Source: Candidatus Koribacter versatilis Ellin345 (GTDB taxonomy: Bacteria; Acidobacteriota; Terriglobia; Terriglobales; Acidobacteriaceae). Taken from it: 64,000 nt of DNA. Location: contig NC_008009.1 of assembly GCF_000014005.1 (NCBI RefSeq), positions 5,084,001 to 5,148,000 on the forward strand, read 5' to 3'. This document shows, in pieces, positions 1-7,273 of the stretch (its first letter is position 1; every line of letters begins with the position of its first letter). The notes beneath the pieces were generated by a model. The model searched no databases. It was not told where the DNA came from and worked only from the letters and a program-made list of their open reading frames with translations. Made by a program: the position numbers and the translations under genes.

Positions 1-1
1 A

Positions 2-358
2 CGCTGCCCCTACTGGCTCAACGAGGGTGTGGCGCAGCTCATGGAACCGAAAAGCATCTCCAGCGCGGGACCACTGCTCGCCAAGCTTTATGCCAGCCAA
101 AGGGAGATCCCGCTCAACGCGCTCGAAGGCTCGTTCATGGGTCTGGACGGTAATTCTGCCGCCATCGCTTATGCCGAATCACTCACTGCCGTCGAATACA
201 TTAATGATACGTACGGCATGAGCGACGTCCGGCGTCTCCTGGAACGAATCGGGGAAGGCTCATCCACGGAAGCCGCGTTGCGCAGCACCTTCAATGTGGG
301 TTATGGGCAGTTCGAGGAAGACATCGCGACCTACCTCAAGAGCAAGTACGGACAATAA
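2..358 (+). CDS. C-terminal part of a peptidase MA-like (gluzincin) protein, 5' end outside window
   Basis: The open frame runs from the window edge to TAA at 356-358, so the start lies upstream. The first residues read YWLNEGVAQLMEP, the pattern that follows the HExxH zinc helix in peptidase MA-like metalloproteins (the E of NEG is the usual third zinc ligand). The rest is a helical tail ending in LKSKYGQ. An internal GTG at 29 is unlikely to be the start because the NEG motif precedes it. Family is inferred from this short motif only; the HExxH itself is not visible. Confidence 0.6.
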   Translation, partial: RCPYWLNEGVAQLMEPKSISSAGPLLAKLYASQREIPLNALEGSFMGLDGNSAAIAYAESLTAVEYINDTYGMSDVRRLLERIGEGSSTEAALRSTFNVGYGQFEEDIATYLKSKYGQ

Positions 359-426
359 CGGCCGCCGCCGATATTCATTGGTGACGGCCAGCGAGTTGTG
401 ATACTTTTTCGCTTCCCGGAGCGGCA

Positions 427-1188
427 ATGTTCTCTCTTTTTCGTCACGAAACCCATCAGTACCGCAAACCGCAGCCTGCCAACATGCCGGATCACCCGCA
501 GATCCATTTCTTCGCCCTCTATCGCGGCGCGCGCACCGGCGGAGATTTCTACGACTTTGCGGCGGTCAATGGCCGCATCCTCATGTTTTTCTGCGACATC
601 TCCGGCAATCGCGACGAAGCTTTGCACATCGCAGCTTCCGTCCAGGAGACGTTCCAGAAAAATGCCGCCGAGCTCTTTTCGGGGAGCGACATCAACGAGT
701 CTGACCGCCTCAGTGACCTCATGCTGAGCCTGAATCGCTCGATCATCGACGTCGCTGGCGGGCCCCGCTACACCCCAGCATTTCTCGCTTGCATGGAGCC
801 CGGATCCGGCATGTTGACCTACATCAACGCGGGCCATTTGCCGGCGCTGGTGCGCGACAGCGACGGCATCACCACACTCGACGCCAGCGGCCTTCCGCTC
901 GGCCTGTTCACCCACAGCACCCACGATGCACAGATCTGCGTTGCACTTCCCGGCTCCTCGCTGCTGCTCGTCTCCCGCGGGTTGGTGGAAACCAAGCGTC
1001 ACCACGAAGAGTTCGGCATCGACCGGGTGAAGAACAGCATGCTCGAAGCGCGCTTCGTAGACGCCCGCGAGCTTTGTGCTGCCATGCACGCCGCAGCCCA
1101 AGAGTTCCTCGACAACAAGCAGCCCGACAACGACCTCACCACACTAGCGATGGTCCGTCCGCAAGCCGCCGCGCAGACTACCGTCTGA
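427..1188 (+). CDS. SpoIIE-type PP2C phosphatase (RsbU-like), partly degenerate metal site
   Basis: 253 residues with the order of a SpoIIE/RsbU serine phosphatase: GGDFYDF (38-43), CDISG (56-60), NAGHLP (134-139), GLPLG (155-159) and a final NDLTTLA (235-241). Such enzymes dephosphorylate anti-anti-sigma factors in partner-switching pathways. Seen here: the usual TDG motif reads SRG (183-185) and the last DDxT reads NDLT, so two positions that commonly hold metal-binding Asp are changed. It has no N-terminal sensor domain. A REC-PilZ regulator follows 112 bases later on the same strand. Whether it is still catalytic is uncertain. Confidence 0.75.
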   Translation: MFSLFRHETHQYRKPQPANMPDHPQIHFFALYRGARTGGDFYDFAAVNGRILMFFCDISGNRDEALHIAASVQETFQKNAAELFSGSDINESDRLSDLMLSLNRSIIDVAGGPRYTPAFLACMEPGSGMLTYINAGHLPALVRDSDGITTLDASGLPLGLFTHSTHDAQICVALPGSSLLLVSRGLVETKRHHEEFGIDRVKNSMLEARFVDARELCAAMHAAAQEFLDNKQPDNDLTTLAMVRPQAAAQTTV

Positions 1189-1300
1189 CCATTTGCCGGG
1201 CGAAGAACCGGATCTCTCTACTGGGACACATGCAGACTTGCTTACACTCTGGCCGGCCCGAATGTGATACAAAGGCGGACGCCTAAGTTCGGGACGGCAA

Positions 1301-1999
1301 ATGGCGCTGAAGATTCTCATCGTCGACGATGACATCAACACCCTGGAACTTCTGCGCGAAGTTCTCCAGTCCATGAGCTCCGAAGTGCGCTGCATTAACT
1401 CTTCAAAGCGCGCGCTCGAAATCATCCACTCCGAAAAATTCGATGGCATCGTGCTCGACATCATCATGCCGGAAATCAGCGGTCTCGAAATCGCCGCTGA
1501 AATTCGAAAGAGCGCGCTCAATCGGCGCACCACGGTAGTTGCCATCAGCGGCAGTGACGACCAAAAAACCATGGAGGCGGCCATGGCCGCCGGCGCGACG
1601 TTTTTCCTGCACAAGCCGTTCGACCGCACCAGCCTGATGAAGCGCCTGAACAGCACCCGCGGCTCCATGCTCCAGGAGCAGCGCCGCTTCGTACGCATCC
1701 CGCTCACGACCGCCGTGACCGGTTCGGCCGGGGCGATCGCGGTCCGCGGAACCTGTCGCGATATCAGCGAGGGCGGCCTGTGCTTTGTGGCCACCGCTCC
1801 GCTGACCCCCGGAATGAGCGTCTCCCTCGCGATCACGCTCGACAACAGCCAGCGTCTCGACGTTACGGCAAAAGTCCTGCGCGTCTCCGAAGACTGCACC
1901 GTCGGCGTCCAGTTCGACTCTCTCAGCGCGCCCAATTTGGAACTCGTCCGTACGTTCGTCCGCCGCCGCCTCGAACGCTCAGGGGATTTTGGGATTTAG
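1301..1999 (+). CDS. Response regulator with C-terminal PilZ (c-di-GMP binding) domain
   Basis: 232 residues. Residues 1-120 are a receiver domain: acidic pocket at 9-11, phospho-acceptor D53 in VLDIIMP, and K105 in HKPF. Residues 126-232 are a PilZ domain with RRFVR (128-132, the RxxxR arm) and DISEGG (154-159, the DxSxxG motif), so c-di-GMP binding looks intact. It should link a phosphorelay to c-di-GMP, with motility or surface behaviour the usual outputs in the family. No kinase is adjacent; the upstream neighbour is the SpoIIE-type phosphatase. Confidence 0.85.
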   Translation: MALKILIVDDDINTLELLREVLQSMSSEVRCINSSKRALEIIHSEKFDGIVLDIIMPEISGLEIAAEIRKSALNRRTTVVAISGSDDQKTMEAAMAAGATFFLHKPFDRTSLMKRLNSTRGSMLQEQRRFVRIPLTTAVTGSAGAIAVRGTCRDISEGGLCFVATAPLTPGMSVSLAITLDNSQRLDVTAKVLRVSEDCTVGVQFDSLSAPNLELVRTFVRRRLERSGDFGI

Positions 2000-2491
2000 A
2001 AGAAGGGTACCCCCTCCCCCCTGTTTTTTCGCAAAATATTCAAAACGCACGGGTTAGCTAATCTATAGTGCGCAAAATATTCAATCCAAAGAACTTACAC
2101 GTAAAATATTTCGAAATAAGGACTTAGGGCGCCTATTTCGCTGGTTGAGCTGCACCGTCGAGAGGTCGAGGCTCGAATTTCAAAAAGAGCTAGTTGCTGC
2201 TATTGGGAATGCCCCACATGCGCAGAATAGTTGGGGTCTTGGGAAGAGTCGGTGATGGGGAGCACGCGGGGACGTGCGGTCGGTCACAAGGAAAAAGAAT
2301 GCAGTGTCTATTTCCCAAATCTCGAAGACTGCCAGACTCTGAGTGCCCGGCGCTGAGCAATCCTTGATCTGCACTGAATATTTAGTGATTATTCGTCTGT
2401 CGTCGATTTCCCCATCAACCCTGCCCGGAAATGGTTGTTACGAAAGGCAGGAGGTTAAAGGGGATAGTGCACCTCTTGGCGGGGGTGTACG
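2000..2491. other. Intergenic boundary of the accessory island, no gene seen
   Basis: 492 bases without a convincing gene; the one short minus-strand frame inside has no ribosome site or recognisable product. The stretch is clearly more AT-rich than the flanking core genes and opens with three AAAATATT repeats. No tRNA or integrase is visible at this edge. Confidence 0.6.
2030..2111 (+). repeat. Triplicated AAAATATT element (13-bp direct repeat plus a variant)
   Basis: CGCAAAATATTCA occurs at 2030-2042 and exactly again at 2071-2083, 41 bases apart, and a third related copy GTAAAATATTT lies at 2101-2111. They sit between the end of the REC-PilZ gene and the DUF262 gene. They could be operator repeats or relics of an insertion edge; neither is shown. 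Confidence 0.5.
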
Positions 2492-3682
2492 ATGACCCCG
2501 AAAGCTTGGAGCACGATGCGCTATAAGAACAGCGAAATGAAACTGGATCAGTTCGTGAACTACGTCAACGATGACAAGATCAATTTGATTCCTCCCTTCC
2601 AGCGCTACCACGTGTGGGGTGTGTCAGCGCGGAGGAAACTCCTCACGAATATTGTCCAAGGTCGCCCAATACCGGCAATTTTCCTCTACCGCGATGCGGC
2701 TGGAGACAAGTACGCATACAACATACTAGACGGCAAGCAGCGACTTGAGAGCATCATCATGTTTATCGGCGACAAACACGCTTCGTTGAAAGTCAATAAT
2801 CCGAAGAATTACTTTGCAGAACGCAAGTACAAGGACGCTGTCGGATTCAAGATTGACCTCGGCGGAAAGAAGAAACAAGGTCTTGAGGAGTTGGGTGAGG
2901 ATTTAGTTAGAGACCTGCGGGAATATGTAATTCCAACAATCGAAATTACACTCGACCAAGATAATCCTAGCGCACTCGATGAAATCATCAATTTATTCGT
3001 GGATATCAATTCTACCGGCGAACCGGTGAAGCGGTTCGCCATTGTCCGCGCAATGTCAAAGGATAGGCTTCTCAACAGTGTACGAATGCTCATTTCGCGC
3101 AAGGAGCAACGTCAGAATGATTGGCTTTATTTCCCTAAGAAGAACGAATTTACCCAGGTTCTGCAAACGATGCAAATCATCATCGGTATGAGGGACAGAA
3201 ACTCAAAAGCAGACCGAATGTGGGAGATGCTCGTTGAATTCGCCATGTTCTTGAGAACCAAGGAGCACAGAAATCCGGTAGATATTTTGAAGGGATTCAT
3301 CCGCGCAGCCGCCATGAAAAGCACAAACCCCCCGCTGACGACAGCAGAAACCACTAAACTGAGTCAACTCTTCTCCTTCATTCGAAAGCTATATGTGAGT
3401 GATGCCAATTTCCGTGCATCTCGTCTTGCCGTGAACCAAATTCATTTCTATACGATGGTGACAACCATCATCGGCGAAGACCTGCTCACAGAAAACTCGA
3501 ATGAAGGCCTAGCAGAAAAACTAAAGAGCTTCGCGGCTATCTTGGAGGGCCGACGGGTGACGTCTCGTCAGCTATCAGCAAGGATCAGGCAATATCAAGA
3601 ACTTTCAGAAAAGCAGACCACCCACGTTGGTCGAAGGGAGTCAAGGCAGATAATTTTTAAAGAGGTTTTGGATGCCTTGTAA
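2492..3682 (+). CDS. DUF262 (ParB/GmrS-like) domain protein
   Basis: 396 residues. Hallmarks of DUF262: PPFQRYHVWG (34-43), ILDGKQRL (78-85, usual form DGQQR) and FVDINSTGEPV near 169-179. In GmrSD-type systems this fold is the NTP-using GmrS half of a modification-dependent restriction enzyme, but the DUF1524 (GmrD) half is absent here. The ATG at 2492 follows a G-rich stretch; an ATG at 2516 has a better-placed GGAG and would give MRYKNSEMKL as the N-terminus. It is convergent with an HNH-type gene and lies in the AT-richer island, so a defence role is inferred only. Confidence 0.8.
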   Translation: MTPKAWSTMRYKNSEMKLDQFVNYVNDDKINLIPPFQRYHVWGVSARRKLLTNIVQGRPIPAIFLYRDAAGDKYAYNILDGKQRLESIIMFIGDKHASLKVNNPKNYFAERKYKDAVGFKIDLGGKKKQGLEELGEDLVRDLREYVIPTIEITLDQDNPSALDEIINLFVDINSTGEPVKRFAIVRAMSKDRLLNSVRMLISRKEQRQNDWLYFPKKNEFTQVLQTMQIIIGMRDRNSKADRMWEMLVEFAMFLRTKEHRNPVDILKGFIRAAAMKSTNPPLTTAETTKLSQLFSFIRKLYVSDANFRASRLAVNQIHFYTMVTTIIGEDLLTENSNEGLAEKLKSFAAILEGRRVTSRQLSARIRQYQELSEKQTTHVGRRESRQIIFKEVLDAL

Positions 3683-3771
3683 ATGGGCAAAATCGGGCGA
3701 GGCTTGTCAGAGGAAGAACTCGAAATAATATCCATCATGCAAGTCCCGGATTTCCCAGTTTCGCCGAGGGC

Positions 3772-4875
3772 TCAGCCATCGCCCAATTCAAGATCAATCT
3801 GGCTTAAATCACCTGCGGACACGCCGAAGCTTTCCGGTGGGGCTGTAAACAATCGTCGAGCGAACTCGGCATCGTTGAGCTCTCGGTGCCCGTCACGAGT
3901 GTATGAAAATTCGTATGCACGAACCCAGCGTTCGTCGAAAAGTCCATTCGCAAGGCGCACGATATAACCGTGCTCGCCATACAACAATACGAAAGCAACC
4001 AAATTCGGTGGAGAAGATAGAACGATCACACCGTGCTGGTCACTAAAAGGCAACTGAGACTGTGGCTGGAGGCGCTCGACGAATCTGGAATCCACTGCAA
4101 TTTCCCCTGGGGGAACCGTTTCAGGCAGTTTGACTTCGCCGCGGATGTATTCACGAACCGGATTGAATTCGTCGCGTAAGACCAGCTCAGGTCCGAAGAG
4201 TACCGCCAGCGTTTCAAATGCAATCTTCGCGACGCCCCGGTATTCGTCATTTGGTCTAAATGTTAGCTTGATTGTTATCTCCGGAGTTGACGCACGTCTG
4301 CTTTCTTCTGCATTTTCGAGCTTGCTTTTGATTTGTGTCCAACTGGATTGCAAAAGAAGAAGAAGCTTCCGGGCCAATTGCGAATCTGAGGCCGACACCA
4401 CTGCGTCGTCGCTCCGGTGCATACAGTAATGAGGCAATCTCGCGTTCTCATCGATGAAGATACGGGTATCTTTGAGATGGTCACTCGCGATTTGCCGATC
4501 AATAAAGGAAATCAGTGTTTTCAACCCGTCGCGGTCGCTAACAGCCACCCTGATGCGATCTTGATCAAGAAACAATTGGGGACGTACTGTAGGGACCATC
4601 TGATTCTCGACACGGACGGTCACTCGCCCCACATCAGCATCTTCGAAAGACGAGTGTCCACCCAACTGAGTTGAGAATGCGCTCTGCGGAGTGTGGTGGA
4701 GTTTTGAGAGAGTTACCGGCGAATGCTCAGCGAGTCCTTTATCAGCAGTTGAAAGCGCCCTATTGCACTCCACACATACGCACGTTATCGTGCAATTCCC
4801 GCCAATTGACGCAGGTGCTACGTGCTCACGCGAATTCCCGGGTTTTCGACAATAGATGCAGATACTCTCAGACAT
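3772..4875 (-). CDS. HNH_5-type endonuclease-like protein
   Basis: 367 residues from the ATG at 4875; the frame extends to a GTG at 4929, which would add 18 residues. The N-terminus carries CIYC (6-9), REH (16-18) and CVEC-N (34-38), the CxxC...REH...CxxCN arrangement of HNH_5 zinc nucleases such as McrA-like proteins. The remaining ~320 residues contain no domain I recognise. Last gene of the minus-strand cassette 6852-3772, facing the DUF262 gene. DNA cleavage is expected from the family; its target is unknown. Confidence 0.65.
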   Translation of the reverse strand: MSESICIYCRKPGNSREHVAPASIGGNCTITCVCVECNRALSTADKGLAEHSPVTLSKLHHTPQSAFSTQLGGHSSFEDADVGRVTVRVENQMVPTVRPQLFLDQDRIRVAVSDRDGLKTLISFIDRQIASDHLKDTRIFIDENARLPHYCMHRSDDAVVSASDSQLARKLLLLLQSSWTQIKSKLENAEESRRASTPEITIKLTFRPNDEYRGVAKIAFETLAVLFGPELVLRDEFNPVREYIRGEVKLPETVPPGEIAVDSRFVERLQPQSQLPFSDQHGVIVLSSPPNLVAFVLLYGEHGYIVRLANGLFDERWVRAYEFSYTRDGHRELNDAEFARRLFTAPPESFGVSAGDLSQIDLELGDG

Positions 4876-4952
4876 TGTTCTTTTCGTATCGAGAGGCGAA
4901 GAATGATCGATGACTGGACCGAAGTTCACGCGTTCGCGATCCGGCGACGCGA

Positions 4953-5405
4953 CTAACTCTCTTTCGACGCTGAATAATCAACAAAGTATGTCTTGCCCCC
5001 AAGTGTGATCCCCCGATTAGGGAACGTGGGATCGAAACGGATTCCAATCCATGTTTCGGCTCGAGAGATAATTACCGACTTCCACACATTTCCGAAGAAC
5101 TTACCGGCTCGTTCTTCATGAGAGCCGCAGGCAATATAGATGGGATCGAATACCGTACCTGTCCAGTCTCCCGGTTTGCCGGTAAGTTCATTTACACGCC
5201 CACCTTCGATTGACGTGTTGGTAATTGAGCCCCAACGAGCGTCCGGTGAATTCGACAGTTCATCGAGACGGCGATTGATCTCCCTCTCGATGAGTGCTCT
5301 TTCCGCGCGCGGAATCTGGTGCCAGGTCCTGTCAAACTCCCGTTTGTGTGGGAGGGCTCGAACTTCGTGCATGCCCCCGGTGTCGTTGAGTTCCTTCAAT
5401 GCCAT
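4953..5405 (-). CDS. Hypothetical protein in the island cassette
   Basis: 150 residues from the ATG at 5405, chosen because GGAG lies 6 bases before it; the frame reaches ATGs at 5411 and 5417 that lack such a site. The N-terminal half is charged and helical (HKREFDRTWHQIPRAERALI), the C-terminal half looks like beta strands (FDPIYIACGS, ETWIGIRFDPTF). No family recognised. Between a short unknown gene and the HNH gene, all on the minus strand with small gaps, so likely co-transcribed. Confidence 0.6.
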   Translation of the reverse strand: MALKELNDTGGMHEVRALPHKREFDRTWHQIPRAERALIEREINRRLDELSNSPDARWGSITNTSIEGGRVNELTGKPGDWTGTVFDPIYIACGSHEERAGKFFGNVWKSVIISRAETWIGIRFDPTFPNRGITLGGKTYFVDYSASKES

Positions 5406-5442
5406 CGTCATCTCCATATGGGGTGGTCGACAAGGACAGTGT

Positions 5443-5661
5443 TTAAGGTCGAATCCAGTTATACGGGTCCATCGCGATTTTGCTGCATTTCAGACTAACG
5501 GCAGTAAACTCACCAACTTGAGCGTATCGTAAGGTCGGTCGCACCGGATAATCCACGTTCATTTCTGCCCACCGAACACAGGAGCAACGCCCCTTACAAA
5601 GTAGCTTTACGAGCCGCGATCTGTCCGCGCGCCGAGCATACCTCGGAAGGTATTCAGACAT
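5443..5661 (-). CDS. Small hypothetical protein in the island cassette
   Basis: 72 residues, starting MSEYLPRYARRADRS. The ATG at 5661 has GGAG nine bases upstream, in the short gap after the stop of the 391-residue gene, which supports translation as part of the same mRNA. A TTG at 5676 is an alternative start. It has three Cys residues in KLLCKGRCSCVRW (a possible metal site) but no recognisable fold. Confidence 0.45.
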   Translation of the reverse strand: MSEYLPRYARRADRSRLVKLLCKGRCSCVRWAEMNVDYPVRPTLRYAQVGEFTAVSLKCSKIAMDPYNWIRP

Positions 5662-5676
5662 CACAACATTCTCCAA

Positions 5677-6852
5677 CTAACTCGAACGTGCGGATCCGTA
5701 GTGCAACAGCAGGAAAATCCAGTTTTCGAAGTTGGACATTTGCACCCGTACCAGTTCCACGTCCTCGGCGAATGTATGCACGAATTGCTGCGTCCTCTCA
5801 ACGCTGCTGCTAAATTGCAGTATTGAGTCGAGTTCCGCTGCACGTTCTTCTCCCAATGCGTAGGCAAGCCTCATCCTTCGAGTTGGCCTTGTCACTGTTC
5901 GGTCAACCCGGTTTTCAAATTGGGGAGTCTTCTGAACAGCTGAATGAGGAGCTACCCGCCTGAACACCTCGTCAAACAGTTCACGAATACCAACCATGGC
6001 TAACCGGGCACCCGCGGCATCACCACCAGACAAGTTGGACCACGACCTGCGGCGTAGGGACACAAGCCTTGGATCCACACCACTCAGGAGAGTCTCCAAC
6101 TTTGCGCCAATTCCTTCCTCGCAGTGATCGCGCATCCTGTTGTCTTCATGCTCTGAGTCCCCCAGTCCTGGGGGTAACCTTCTCACCACTTCGACATGCC
6201 CGCGCACGAAGTCAGACGCAATCGATAAGTGGGTCGGAGAGTGAAACGACGCCGCTTCGATGGAAGCAGCTTGGAAAATCCCCAAGGCTGCGGTGTTCAG
6301 TACGCAGTCCTCCAGCAAAGGCAATCGCTCGACGACCATGTCAGCCGGCCAACGCGATGTGGCTAGAGCTGGAATTTCAAAGTTGATCTGACCGATAGCG
6401 GCGATCTGCCCGGCTGCGACTCGCATTTCACTCGTCCAAGCGTAATTGTGAGCGATCTTGAGCTCTTGAATGCTCTTCAACGCCGTATCACATTTCGCAC
6501 GGAATTCCTGCGCGAGGGTTGCTATCGAGTCATGAAAACTTGCAATGCTCTGAGCGGCGCCCGCAATCACCTGAGGGTCAATCGTGTACTTTGGTGCGAG
6601 ACCTTGCGGGTCCCAATCAAACCTCGGCATTGCTTGCAGTATTGACGCTGCACTTGGCCGAATCATGGAGGCCACTATCGAATTGGTTACTATCTGGGCG
6701 CGAGCGCGCTCCATCATGGACGCGAGTTCCATCTCTTGAGAGAGCTTCCACACACTCGCCGTAGAGGGCGGGATTGCACGGGCAAGCTGTTCCACAACGT
6801 TGGTGGAGTCGAGTGTCGTTTTCAGCCTCAAGATGTCATCAAAATCTTTCAT
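5677..6852 (-). CDS. Large unknown protein, C-terminus resembling pPIWI-associating nucleases
   Basis: 391 residues, mostly helical. The last ~150 residues (GVDPRLVSLRRRSWSNL..., then RELFDEVFRRVAPHSAV, then RPTRRMRLAYAL, ending near NWIFLLLHYG) resemble the predicted pPIWI-associating nuclease/HEPN-like C-termini found in prokaryotic immunity loci; this is from memory of the family pattern, not a search. The N-terminal ~220 residues are not recognised. First gene of the cassette; AT-richer than neighbours. No PIWI-like gene is in the window. A defence or toxin role is inference. Confidence 0.55.
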   Translation of the reverse strand: MKDFDDILRLKTTLDSTNVVEQLARAIPPSTASVWKLSQEMELASMMERARAQIVTNSIVASMIRPSAASILQAMPRFDWDPQGLAPKYTIDPQVIAGAAQSIASFHDSIATLAQEFRAKCDTALKSIQELKIAHNYAWTSEMRVAAGQIAAIGQINFEIPALATSRWPADMVVERLPLLEDCVLNTAALGIFQAASIEAASFHSPTHLSIASDFVRGHVEVVRRLPPGLGDSEHEDNRMRDHCEEGIGAKLETLLSGVDPRLVSLRRRSWSNLSGGDAAGARLAMVGIRELFDEVFRRVAPHSAVQKTPQFENRVDRTVTRPTRRMRLAYALGEERAAELDSILQFSSSVERTQQFVHTFAEDVELVRVQMSNFENWIFLLLHYGSARSS

Positions 6853-7273
6853 TGCCGACTCAATTTATCATGGCTGGTAGGCCGTCCTGATCACCTATAT
6901 AACTCTTCCGTTAACAAAATCCTTCCACTTTTTCATACCACCTTTGCGGCAGACTCGACGAACTAGAAAAATTTCCGGGGCCAGGGTCGCGGTTTACCGT
7001 GGTTTTGAAAAAAAAGCCGGGGGCTGGATGAGTGACAGAAAATGGCATGATCCTGTAAATCGTCAGGAACCATGCGGTTGCGAGTGTGTGTTAACCGAAG
7101 TATAACTTCGGGTTTTACGGGTAGTTTTAGGTGTTTCGGGGGTGTTTCCCCGGACTGCATTTTCGCGAAAATAGGGGTCCTTCGACTCCGTCGCGCTACG
7201 CGCGACTCCGCTCAGGATGACAAGAGAGCCTGAAACATTTTCGCCGGCTGACCACGATACAAAAAAACAAAAC
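6853..7273. other. Intergenic right edge of the accessory island
   Basis: 421 bases with no supported gene. The first ~110 bases are AT-rich and probably hold the promoter of the minus-strand cassette. The rest becomes GC-richer and includes a REP-like repeat at 7171-7222. The short minus-strand frame at 6963-7160 has no recognisable features and crosses low-quality codon sequence. Confidence 0.55.
7171..7222 (+). repeat. REP-like dispersed repeat, copy A
   Basis: 52 bases starting ATAGGGGTCCTTCGACT and ending CGCTCAGGATGACA, with a GC-rich partly self-complementary middle. The same 17-base and 14-base ends occur in inverse orientation at 63875-63924. It lies outside genes, 52 bases downstream of the ADOP permease stop. 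Confidence 0.7.

Noticed and set aside
331-1101. 256-codon minus-strand frame opposite the SpoIIE-type phosphatase
   Set aside because: Long open antisense frames are common in this GC-rich DNA; the plus strand shows clear phosphatase motifs.
2180-2374. 64-codon minus-strand frame in the island boundary
   Set aside because: No ribosome site, no recognisable sequence, low-complexity Pro/Phe-rich composition.
3683-3967. 94-codon plus-strand frame after the DUF262 gene
   Set aside because: Most of it is antisense to the HNH gene and has shadow composition; only its first ~25 codons are kept as a possible remnant in the findings.
6963-7160. 65-codon minus-strand frame right of the island
   Set aside because: No ribosome site or family; it ends in AT-rich intergenic DNA.
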